A stretch of DNA of 64,000 nucleotides. Origin: Huiozyma naganishii CBS 8797. Lineage: Eukaryota; Ascomycota; Saccharomycetes; Saccharomycetales; Saccharomycetaceae. Shown piece after piece: positions 38,520 through 46,502 of this stretch. The stretch covers positions 1 through 64,000 of the forward strand of contig NC_035926.1 of the NCBI RefSeq assembly GCF_000348985.1. The letters are read 5' to 3'. Numbering within the stretch: the first letter of the stretch is position 1; every line of letters starts with the position of its first letter. Made by a program: the position numbers and the translations under genes. Below the pieces are notes generated by a model, which made no database searches, was not told where the DNA came from, and was given only the letters and a program-made list of their open reading frames with translations.

Positions 38520-39746
38520 ATGATGAGACGTTCGACGCTGCTCTCCATGGACGCGTTTTCCAGGGCGGAAGACGACGTCCGCGTGCGCACCAGGGCAGGT
38601 GCGTACGTGACACTCGCATGTCTCGTCACCACGGTGTTCCTCCTACTTAGCGAGTACCGCCAATGGAACACCATTGTGTCCCGCTCGTCGCTTGTTATCG
38701 ACAGGGAGCACGGGCTAAAGCTGGACCTGCGGTTGGACGTGACTTTCCCACACCTGCCCTGCGATCTCGTCTCGTTTGACGTGCTCGACGACTCAGGTGT
38801 GCTGTTGCTAGACGTGGATGACGAAAACAACCACTTCACAAAGACGAGGATCGACCAGCGTGGAGAACCACTTGATGCTGCCGCTGCTGCTAGCTTCAAG
38901 CTCGATGCAGAGGCCGCTCAATTGCCCCCAACGGACCCGGACTACTGTGGATCCTGCTACGGCTCACGCGACCAAACAAGGAACGATGAGCTCGACCCAG
39001 CGAACAAAGTGTGCTGCAACACCTGCAGCAGTGTCCGTGAGGCGTACCTCGACGCAGGATGGGCCTTCTTCGATGGGAAGAACATTGAGCAGTGTGAAAG
39101 AGAGGGATATGTCGATAAGATCTCGCAACGTATTACGGAGGGGTGCCGCATCAAAGGTGGTGTGCGTCTCAACAGAGTCCAGGGGAACATCCATTTTGCT
39201 CCAGGTGATGCGTTCCGGTCCGCAAGAGGTCACTTCCACGACACTTCGATGTACGATCAAACTGGATCATTGAACTTCGACCACATCATCCACCATTTAA
39301 GCTTCGGCCCATCAGTGGACAATATGCAATCCCTCGAAAAGGCGAGCAACGTTGCCATTGCACCGCTCGATGGGAAACAGGTCCTCCCCAGGTACGACTC
39401 GCACGCCTACCAGTACACGTACTTCACAAAGATCGTCCCGACAAGATTCGAGTACTTCAGTGGGTCTGTCATCGAGACTACACAATTCTCTTCAACATTC
39501 TCAGCAAGACCGATTGGCGGCGGGACCACGGAAACAGCCACGTACACAAGCGGTGGGACCCCGGGACTCTACTTCAACATAGAGATGTCCCCGCTGAAGG
39601 TTATCCACAAAGAACAAAACAAGATCTCCTGGTCAGGGTTCCTACTAAACTGTATCACCAGTATCGGTGGGGTCCTGGCCGTCGGGACAGTCGTAGATAA
39701 GATACTATACAGGGCGGAAAGGACTCTGCTGAATAAGAAGCAATGA
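38520..39746 (+). CDS. ERV46: Erv46, ER-Golgi cargo receptor component
   Basis: Erv46 and Erv41 form a receptor cycling in COPII and COPI vesicles that retrieves escaped ER residents. The product has 408 residues from ATG 38520, or 407 from the adjoining ATG 38523, whose MRRSTLLSMDAF matches S. cerevisiae better. The first TM is at about residues 24-44. The lumenal domain has conserved cysteines (YCGSCYGS, CCNTCSSVR) and the family motifs AGWAFFDGKNIEQCEREGY and GNIHFAPGDAF. The second TM lies near the C-terminus (LLNCITSIGGVLAVGTVVDK). The tail ends LNKKQ, so the lysine pair is one residue closer to the end than in a standard KKXX signal. It is convergent with CIR2. Confidence 0.95.
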   Translation: MMRRSTLLSMDAFSRAEDDVRVRTRAGAYVTLACLVTTVFLLLSEYRQWNTIVSRSSLVIDREHGLKLDLRLDVTFPHLPCDLVSFDVLDDSGVLLLDVDDENNHFTKTRIDQRGEPLDAAAAASFKLDAEAAQLPPTDPDYCGSCYGSRDQTRNDELDPANKVCCNTCSSVREAYLDAGWAFFDGKNIEQCEREGYVDKISQRITEGCRIKGGVRLNRVQGNIHFAPGDAFRSARGHFHDTSMYDQTGSLNFDHIIHHLSFGPSVDNMQSLEKASNVAIAPLDGKQVLPRYDSHAYQYTYFTKIVPTRFEYFSGSVIETTQFSSTFSARPIGGGTTETATYTSGGTPGLYFNIEMSPLKVIHKEQNKISWSGFLLNCITSIGGVLAVGTVVDKILYRAERTLLNKKQ

Positions 39747-39827
39747 CCAGCCAAGCTAGCTTGCTGAATAAATATATAGTGTATATTGAATAAATAATAG
39801 AGAATCTTCCATAGACGTCCGTCCTTC

Positions 39828-41609
39828 TCAAGTACAGAAGTACTTGGGCCCGTCGCCTCCTTCTGGAACCACCCAGTTAGTGTCCCCTGTCGGGTCCTTG
39901 ATATCGCACGTCTTGCAATGAATGCAATTCTGCGAATTGATAACAAACTTCATCTCTCCCGTTGCATCGTCCTTCAAAAACTCATAAACACCTGCAGGGC
40001 AGTAACGAGACTCGACACCTTGGTACTTGTCCCAGGATTTACGCGAGTGTGCCTGCAGATCCTGTGTAGGACCAATACGCAAGTGGTTCTGTTCCGTATC
40101 GTCGTGGTAGGTACCCGTTCTGGAGATCGACGTCATAATATCAAACGATAACTTCCCGTCCGGTTTAGGATACTCGATAGCTTTGAAGTTCGCCGCTGGC
40201 TGTGTGTGCTGGGCGTCTGTCCCGCGGAATTGGAAAGTCCAGGGAACGCGGCCCTTGAGAATCATAGCGTCAAGACCGGAGTATGACATCCCACCGTACA
40301 ACCCAAACAGCTTGTTGTTGAATGCAGGTCTGATGTTACGCACCTCATATAACTCGTCGTGGATCCACGATTTGGAAACCGCTTCAGGGTAGGCCTTCAA
40401 GTTTAAGGTCGCGCCCAGTTCCAGTTTGTCAACATTCTCAGACGTTAGCTCTTCGATATCCGCTGGGATGGCGCTCTCGAGGGACTCCAAACCGGATAAC
40501 TGGCGGTAGATCTCCTCTGCAGCCAGCATGCCGCTCTTCATGGCAGTGTGGCTGCCCTTGATCTTGGGCACGTTCATGAACCCGGCAGATGCACCGACTA
40601 GTGCACCACCAGGGAAGTTCAATTGCGGGATCGCTTGCAACCCACCTTCGTTCAATGTCCGGGCCGCGTACGAGATGCATTTACCACCTTCCAACACATT
40701 AGCATAGTACGGGTGATGCTTCATCTTTTGGAATTCTTGATAAGGTGACACGTACGGGTTGGCGTAATCCAACCCAACAACAAGCCCGACGGCTACTAGG
40801 TTCTCGCCAAAATGGTACTGAAACCCGCCGCCGTAGACGTTCTTTGACAGAGGGTACCCCATAGTGTGGGAGGTGAACCCCTTCTTGAATTTGTCAGGGG
40901 TAACCTGCCATACCTCTTTGATACCAAGCCCATAGGTCTGTTTTGAGGGACCGTACAGATTGTATTTCTTTAAGATCTCCTTAGTCAAAGATCCGCGACA
41001 ACCCTCTGCCAGCAACGTTGTTCTAGCCTGAAATTGCAACCCTCTCTCAAAATTGTCTGGTTTAGGCTTCCCAGCTTTGTCGATCCCGAGATCCTTCGTG
41101 GCAACCCCAGCCACCTCATTGCCTTTGTAAATCATATCGGAGACACTTACTCCAGGGTACAATTCGACACCAAGTTCATCGGCCCTCTCGGATAACCATT
41201 TGGTCAACTGGTTCAATGAACAAACCCAGTTCTTCCCCTTGTTGCGCATAGAGGATGGCATGGGCACTGGGATAGCAAGTTTCTTGCCCATCAGTAATTT
41301 AAACTGGTCCTCCGTTACCTCCGTAAATAGTCCATCTGGGTACTTCTGAGATGTATCGCGCTCCGGAAACAACTCCTTCAATGCGACAGGGTTGACCACA
41401 GCGCCGCTGACAATGTGGCCTCCAAAATCTGTCGCCTTCTCGAGGACAACAACCCTGTACTTGTTATCTTTATCTAGCTGTTTCAATCTTATTGCGGTAG
41501 CTAGCCCCGCGGGGCCCCCTCCAACGACACAGACGTCGCATAATTCTACAAGTCGGGGAACAACGCTGGCTACGGTCCTCCGAGCACCGTAGAGCCTTCT
41601 TAGCAGCAT
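39828..41609 (-). CDS. CIR2: Electron transfer flavoprotein-ubiquinone oxidoreductase
   Basis: ETF-QO is a matrix-facing inner-membrane flavoprotein that passes electrons from ETF to ubiquinone. The 593-residue product (family about 631) begins with a mitochondrial presequence rich in Arg/Leu (MLLRRLYGARRTV). The FAD-binding motif VVGGGPAGLATAIRL comes at about residue 29. Further FAD and quinone-site segments (GHIVSGAVV, GASAGFMNVPKIKGSHTAMKSG) follow. The [4Fe-4S] ligands are seen as Cys 537 (CPAGVY) and Cys 562, 565, 568 (CIHCKTC). It is convergent with ERV46 (81 bp) and has GDS1 upstream on the same strand. Confidence 0.95.
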   Translation of the reverse strand: MLLRRLYGARRTVASVVPRLVELCDVCVVGGGPAGLATAIRLKQLDKDNKYRVVVLEKATDFGGHIVSGAVVNPVALKELFPERDTSQKYPDGLFTEVTEDQFKLLMGKKLAIPVPMPSSMRNKGKNWVCSLNQLTKWLSERADELGVELYPGVSVSDMIYKGNEVAGVATKDLGIDKAGKPKPDNFERGLQFQARTTLLAEGCRGSLTKEILKKYNLYGPSKQTYGLGIKEVWQVTPDKFKKGFTSHTMGYPLSKNVYGGGFQYHFGENLVAVGLVVGLDYANPYVSPYQEFQKMKHHPYYANVLEGGKCISYAARTLNEGGLQAIPQLNFPGGALVGASAGFMNVPKIKGSHTAMKSGMLAAEEIYRQLSGLESLESAIPADIEELTSENVDKLELGATLNLKAYPEAVSKSWIHDELYEVRNIRPAFNNKLFGLYGGMSYSGLDAMILKGRVPWTFQFRGTDAQHTQPAANFKAIEYPKPDGKLSFDIMTSISRTGTYHDDTEQNHLRIGPTQDLQAHSRKSWDKYQGVESRYCPAGVYEFLKDDATGEMKFVINSQNCIHCKTCDIKDPTGDTNWVVPEGGDGPKYFCT

Positions 41610-41745
41610 GTTTGTAGTACTTCTTGCCCTTTTATGTTCAAGTTGTGAGGGGAGGGGGAGTCTCCCGATAAACTTCTAAACAAGTGAACCAAATAAAATT
41701 GTGCATATGTAATGATATTTAAAGAAACGTACCATAGAAGAATAA

Positions 41746-43395
41746 CTAAAACATGCAGTCAAGGTCGTCCAGAGAGACGGATTCAGGAGATGCAATCTCT
41801 TGCACGAGGAATCCATTGCGGACCATGGCGACCCAGTCGTTGTCGCCGCCCTGGGTCTTGTCTTTATTGTCCGTGGACAAGTGTGCGGCTGATTTCGTCA
41901 TGATTCCGCCGCTGTCATCGCTGTCCATTTTGCTCTCTGTCCTTGGAGGGTGCTGCTCCAACAGTCGACAGATGTTGGTCAGTGACTGGGAGCTTGTAGC
42001 ACCTGTCTGCGTCTGCTGGAACCCGTTCTTGGGTAGCAGTTTAGATATTCTTGGGGTTTGGGCAACTGCAGTCACGTAGCTCGAGTTCGAAGGCGTAGCA
42101 ATTGGCTGGTACGCGGACAAACTCGCTGTGCTGCCATGGATGCTGCTGTTGCCCGTGTGGATGTTTGTGCCGTTGGGACTCGACAAAGGTCCAGCAGCCC
42201 CTCTCGGCGACGAGCTGTGGGATAGTTTCATCGCTTTGCCTAATTTCTTGTTGTCATTACTTGTGTCACTGTCGTTATTACCTTTGTTGGTATTGTTATT
42301 GTTAAGAGTCCGTTTTCTGCTCCCCGGGGTCGCCGTGTTCGCAGCATTTATTAAAGGAGGTTTCATTAATTCGTTACTCGTGTCAGTACAAGCATTTGTG
42401 TTGTTTGTCATTTCGTTAGTTTTATTGTTGTTGTTTGGGGAAGTTGACGTCAAAGTCGCCGACACTGGCGACGCCGCGTAGGGGATATTGTACTCTGGCG
42501 TCAAAGTGAAGTTCATGTTACTCCCCGACTTTACCAGAATATCCGTGGAACTTGCCGTTACCGGTGCACCTGCACTGGCCGTTGCCGTTGTTGCCTCCGC
42601 TGGTTCCGCTGGTGTCTGGGAACTACCCATCTGCTCTTTCAACTGTGTGGTCACCAACTGTGCGTGTTCTTTGTAGTCTGGGGAGAGGATGCCCCTATAT
42701 ATGTACAGCATTCTACGAGGAGATGAATTCGACCACTCTCTCGAGATGGCGTACACCAAAGTTTTCTCTCCCTTTTCGATCTTCTTGACGTACGCGTTCA
42801 GCTTCGCAGAGATGAGGTTGGACAGTTTCGTGGACAAGTTGGACATCTCCGGGTGTTTCACGAGCAGCTGGTCACAGATCTGTTTGACCGTGATACCTGC
42901 TTGGCTAGGGTCGCTTTCGAACAGGATGATGAACACCGCGTGTAGCACATCGTCCTCGAGCGGGCCAGCCCTATCCGTTGGCAAGGGTCTTTCCCCAGTC
43001 ACTGGGATCAGTTTCGATACTTCAATCAGAGGGTTGTTGTTCTTGGCGTTGTATGAGGAACCAGCACTGCTGGCTGCAGTGTTCGTTCCATTCGCGGCCG
43101 CAGACAACTCCTTCTTGGAACTGCTCCTCCGTTTCCCCTTCCCCTTCCCCGAAGACGGTTTGGTCTCGTCTGTGGGGATCGCAGCACCATCCACTAGGGG
43201 AGACGCTGACGATGGAAGTTGGGGTCCCTGTGGAGCCTGTGCCAAATTTGGATTGATATCGACTACATCCACCGTTTCTGAGCCCGGGAAAGACACACCG
43301 TTGAACTGGAACAGCGGCAACGCTGAGTTATGCAGCAGATCATGCTCATCCATCTGCGTTAGCAACTGTAACGGTCTTGGATTAGTCAGAGCCAT
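41746..43395 (-). CDS. GDS1: Gds1, nuclear/mitochondria-linked protein of unclear function
   Basis: Gds1 was found in S. cerevisiae as a suppressor of a nam9 (mitochondrial ribosome) mutation on glycerol. Its molecular role is unknown. The 549-residue product (family about 522) has a conserved block at about residues 125-245: GPLEDDVLHAVFIILFESD, GITVKQICDQLLVKHPEM, LSNLISAKLNAYVKKIEKG, ISREWSNSSPRRMLYIYRG. This looks like a winged-helix fold. The rest is low-complexity (Asn, Thr, Ser and Ala rich), with a basic RKRTLNNNN stretch and a KKLGKAMKLSHSSSPRG segment that could be nuclear targeting. It lies between CIR2 and CLN3. Confidence 0.9.
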   Translation of the reverse strand: MALTNPRPLQLLTQMDEHDLLHNSALPLFQFNGVSFPGSETVDVVDINPNLAQAPQGPQLPSSASPLVDGAAIPTDETKPSSGKGKGKRRSSSKKELSAAANGTNTAASSAGSSYNAKNNNPLIEVSKLIPVTGERPLPTDRAGPLEDDVLHAVFIILFESDPSQAGITVKQICDQLLVKHPEMSNLSTKLSNLISAKLNAYVKKIEKGEKTLVYAISREWSNSSPRRMLYIYRGILSPDYKEHAQLVTTQLKEQMGSSQTPAEPAEATTATASAGAPVTASSTDILVKSGSNMNFTLTPEYNIPYAASPVSATLTSTSPNNNNKTNEMTNNTNACTDTSNELMKPPLINAANTATPGSRKRTLNNNNTNKGNNDSDTSNDNKKLGKAMKLSHSSSPRGAAGPLSSPNGTNIHTGNSSIHGSTASLSAYQPIATPSNSSYVTAVAQTPRISKLLPKNGFQQTQTGATSSQSLTNICRLLEQHPPRTESKMDSDDSGGIMTKSAAHLSTDNKDKTQGGDNDWVAMVRNGFLVQEIASPESVSLDDLDCMF

Positions 43396-43983
43396 TTCTT
43401 ACCAGATAGAGGGAAAAAAGGAGAGGGAAAGAAGAAAGCCTCTACTGTGAGAAAAGTGTATGTATCTGTCAGGTCCTGCCCTTTTTGATGACACAATGTT
43501 TCCTCTTTTTTATAAAGCAGCTGCTGATGTAAAACAGGGACGCACGCACACAAGTGATTAGCGATGGGGGAATCGGATGACTCTTCTCAAATTGGGATAA
43601 TATAATACGCACAGAGAGCCCTTTTGTTTTCCCTTTATTTTTTCCGGTTATTTCACCTATTGTGCCTCCTGCCAATCCGGGTAACCTTCCTTGGAGGCGA
43701 TGGTTCCCTGAAACTTTTCACGGATTCTCCGAAATTTTCTATTTCTGAAATTTTTCAGCTGAAAAATTACCGGTTTGATTTTTTGCGTCGCTTGAGTGGC
43801 TTCTTGGAGGCATTTCCCTTTACGGTAAGTGCTTGGGTTCTTTGATTATTTTATTTTTTACAAAAAAAAAGATGGTATGTAGAACGGGTGACTGCTTCGT
43901 CTGCGTACACCGCGGCCAAAATGCTAAATAAATGCGGGGAAGCGCGTGCGTCCGTGCACCACGGCCTGTGCGGTGCTTTTTTT
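43396..43983. other. CLN3-GDS1 intergenic region
   Basis: Between the CLN3 stop and the GDS1 start, both minus strand. It contains a perfect 20-bp palindrome at 43749-43768 and a C/T-rich stretch nearer GDS1. No gene is seen. Confidence 0.5.
43749..43768. repeat. Perfect 20-bp palindrome
   Basis: AATTTTTCAGCTGAAAAATT is its own reverse complement. It lies about 355 bp upstream of GDS1 and 215 bp downstream of the CLN3 stop. Related half-sites (GAAATTTTC, CTGAAATTTTT) occur just to its left. It could be a dimeric factor site or a 3'-end structure. Confidence 0.9.
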
Positions 43984-45093
43984 TCACTCTTTCCGCATTT
44001 TTGGAACTGGGGACGGATGGTCTTCTTCGGAGATTTGGTTCAGCCGCTTCCGTTTCAGTTCGCTTGGCGTAGTGGGTGTCAGTGGTAGCTTGTAGGCCTG
44101 GTGGTGCTGCTGTTGCTGTTTGGCGTGAGGGAACGGCTTTGGGGTGTCCACAACGTGGGCGATGAAAGTGTTCATTGCCGCCTCGTGTGTCAGACGGTTG
44201 ATCAGTTTCGTTAAGCTGCGGTACACTGAGTGGTACCTTTCCTGGTACTTCAATTTGAAGCTGGTTGGGTATTTCTCGTTGTTGAGTGAGACCAGGTAGT
44301 TCACCAGTTTGTGGTGTAGCGGGGTTTGTGTGGGTGTGGCGGGTGTAGTGGCACTCGGGGTTGTTGTGGGCCCAGTGGTCGTGTTTTTCTCGAGGTTGTT
44401 GTTGCCGTTTGTGATTATATCGACGCAGCATTGGACGATATCGTCGTGGCTGTATTGGAAATGCAAGTGTGGTGCAAAACAGACCAACTCGCAGATCATG
44501 ATGCAGAGTAGTTTGGAATCGTTGACGTTCGTCTGTTGTTGCCCGTAGACCGACTGCTGCTGCTTCAACAGTTGCAAGTCGATGAAAGTGTCGAAAGTGG
44601 GGATTTTCGAGATACACCACCCGACGTTCTGCAAGATGGTCAGCTCCATGGTGAGAAACTGCTTCTTGCTGTACTGGTTGCAGCACAGCTCCGCGAGAGT
44701 CTGCAATTGCGGGATCCTTCTCTTGACGTCGTACATCTTCGAACAAGACCAAAACGCGGTGACCGCAAGCAACTGGTAGTTGTAGTTCTTGATCTGGTAC
44801 ACTGAGGTGAAGTTGTCGATCACGTTCAGCGTCTGGAACAAAGTTGTCGTGCTGAGTCTCAGTCGGGAATGGCACAGAAGCACAAACTCGAAGATCACAG
44901 ACCGCATCTGCGAGTTGATGTACGGCTGGGAGGTGAAGTTGCTGTAGTTGAAGATTGTGTGCTGCGACTGCTGGTTCAGGGAGACCTTCCACATGTCCAC
45001 GAAGTCGGGCAAGTACTCCCTGACGGTCAGTTGGTGGTTCTTCAGCTCACTCTGGAGCAGATTCAGATGTGAGGGACGTATTTTGTTGTTCAT
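43984..45093 (-). CDS. CLN3: G1 cyclin Cln3
   Basis: Cln3 with Cdc28 phosphorylates Whi5 or polymerase targets to start the SBF/MBF programme in G1. The 369-residue product is recognised from the cyclin box at about residues 55-170 (PYINSQMRSVIFEFVLLCHSRLRLST, YQLLAVTAFWSCSKMYDVKRRI, LAELCCNQYSKKQFLTMELTIL, PTFDTFIDL). It is much shorter than the S. cerevisiae protein (about 580). The N-terminal extension is missing and the C-terminal destabilising region is only about 60 residues, although TPTTPS and a basic KRKR element remain. The start is the ATG at 45091-45093, the first in the frame. A long leader with a short upstream ORF precedes it. In S. cerevisiae CLN3 is on chromosome I. Confidence 0.9.
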   Translation of the reverse strand: MNNKIRPSHLNLLQSELKNHQLTVREYLPDFVDMWKVSLNQQSQHTIFNYSNFTSQPYINSQMRSVIFEFVLLCHSRLRLSTTTLFQTLNVIDNFTSVYQIKNYNYQLLAVTAFWSCSKMYDVKRRIPQLQTLAELCCNQYSKKQFLTMELTILQNVGWCISKIPTFDTFIDLQLLKQQQSVYGQQQTNVNDSKLLCIMICELVCFAPHLHFQYSHDDIVQCCVDIITNGNNNLEKNTTTGPTTTPSATTPATPTQTPLHHKLVNYLVSLNNEKYPTSFKLKYQERYHSVYRSLTKLINRLTHEAAMNTFIAHVVDTPKPFPHAKQQQQHHQAYKLPLTPTTPSELKRKRLNQISEEDHPSPVPKMRKE

Positions 45094-45340
45094 GATATCT
45101 TACAAAAAAAAACTAGGATACAGTATCAAACTTATCCAATGGTCCTCTTCAAAGAGTAATGCTAAAATGGGGACGTAACTTATAGTATTACTATGCAAAA
45201 AAAAAAGTTTCAGATGAGTATTAGGCTTATGTTCTTTGAATCTTGTGTCAAAAAGGGCAAAAAAGATCTCAAAGAAAGTGGGACGTTGTGAGAGTTCGGC
45301 GGCAGCGAGGAAGAGGGAAGAGGGAAAGAAGAAGCTTTTT

Positions 45341-45343
45341 AAA

Positions 45344-45375
<32 letters not shown>
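45341..45375. repeat. A12-(AG)12 simple repeat in the CLN3 leader
   Basis: Twelve A are followed by twelve AG repeats on the plus strand. In CLN3 mRNA this would be a (CU)n tract followed by poly-U, about 250 nt before the start codon. Confidence 0.9.
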
Positions 45376-45376
<1 letters not shown>

Positions 45377-45406
45377 TGAGGTAAAGAAAACAAAATGTTT
45401 ATGGAA

Positions 45407-45418
45407 TCAATTAAACAT
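45407..45418 (-). promoter_or_regulatory. Short upstream ORF in the CLN3 leader
   Basis: On the minus strand, ATGTTTAATTGA (Met-Phe-Asn-stop) begins 325 nt before the CLN3 ATG. No other ATG occurs in any frame in the 320 nt between them. S. cerevisiae CLN3 mRNA is known to carry a very short uORF about 315 nt before its start that lowers Cln3 synthesis in poor growth. The position and size match, so this is likely the equivalent control element. Confidence 0.65.
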
Positions 45419-46154
45419 GAATTGTCTGGTTCGTTGTCTTTGGTCCACTCAAGATATCAGAGGAAAAGAAGAGAGAAGGAAACTGCTTCTTTGCACCAGT
45501 ATCAAAAAAAATTTAAAACAGTACAGCCAATATCACTTATATAATACTTTCACAACCGCAACTGTGTCGCTAATAAAAAAAGAGGCAGAAGAAAAAAAAA
45601 GACCTAAAAGAATGGGAAGGTGGAGGGGGGGAGGGTATACCCAAGACAGGAAAGAATAGTAATTTTAGCGGCATGTGCACAGAGAGAGAGAGAGGTAGAG
45701 AGACCAGGAGATGACCAATGGCTGAGAAATCGAAAAGAAAAAAGAAAAAAAGAAGTAAAATAAAGCAAAAGTTTTGAGGGCTTCGCCCTCAGACGCCTTT
45801 GTTAGAGAACTATAGTATTATTTTTAGTGCAAATAATAGCCTCCAGGAGACAGGATAAGAGGTTACCACAGACAAGCGGACAAAAGAAAACTGAAAAAAG
45901 CAAAGCGAAGCTCGAGGGCAGCTTCTAGCGATAACTCTCTCCCCTGGCATGTACAAAGTGACTTTCTACGCCGCATCATGTCCGCTGGGATCATCCACAA
46001 TGGTTACACCGGAGCAATGCTATCGTGCAACACGGCACCCGACTGCTCAGTTGTGCGAGAGGGAGCGAGAAGACGACAGCTCAACAGAGCAGCCGGTTTC
46101 CTAATCCGGTAATCACGCTATCTTGGGCACCCGCTCTATTTTTGTGGCTATGGA

Positions 46155-46170
46155 TTACCGGAAGAGGAAA
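46155..46170 (+). promoter_or_regulatory. Early-cell-cycle-box-like word
   Basis: TTACCGGAAGAGGAAA agrees with the ECB consensus TTWCCCNNTNAGGAAA at all but two fixed positions. ECBs give M/G1 expression of CLN3 in S. cerevisiae. This one is about 1.06 kb before CLN3 and 333 bp before MSC6, so it is only a candidate. Confidence 0.25.
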
Positions 46171-46502
46171 CATTTCCGTTTCGGGAAGGAACGAGGCGGG
46201 CCTCTTTTTCTTTCATTGCTTTTTTCCAGTCTTTTGCGCTGTTTTGTGGCACGGTTTCCCCTTTGGGACATGCACCTTGAGATTGAGAAATAGCACCGCT
46301 TCACTGGGAGGATGGGCTGTTGCAGTTGCAGTTGCAGTTGCAATTGCTCTGGATGGGTTAGGTCTTGGAGCCTGGTGCGGGGGGCAGTGTATCGGATATG
46401 TGGTAAAGGGTTAAGTTGCAACATTGGTGCAGAAAGGCGGTATTCCCTTGACACCCTCTCTCCAACAGCATTCTATTTTAGGTGTTCTAGCTCGCTGTCT
46501 CT

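Larger units (their letters stand above)
45094..46502. other. CLN3-MSC6 divergent intergenic region (1.4 kb)
   Basis: The longest gene-free interval outside the left end. It contains the presumed CLN3 leader with an (AG)12 tract and poly-A, a short upstream ORF (45407-45418), a GAGGGCTTCGCCCTC hairpin near 45778, several A-rich stretches, and an ECB-like word at 46155. No RNA gene is recognised. Confidence 0.6.

Noticed and set aside
43820..44992. A 390-codon frame on the minus strand overlapping CLN3
   Set aside because: It starts with GTG, has no domain, and runs in another frame of the Gln/Asn/Thr-rich CLN3 sequence. The cyclin box is only in the CLN3 frame.
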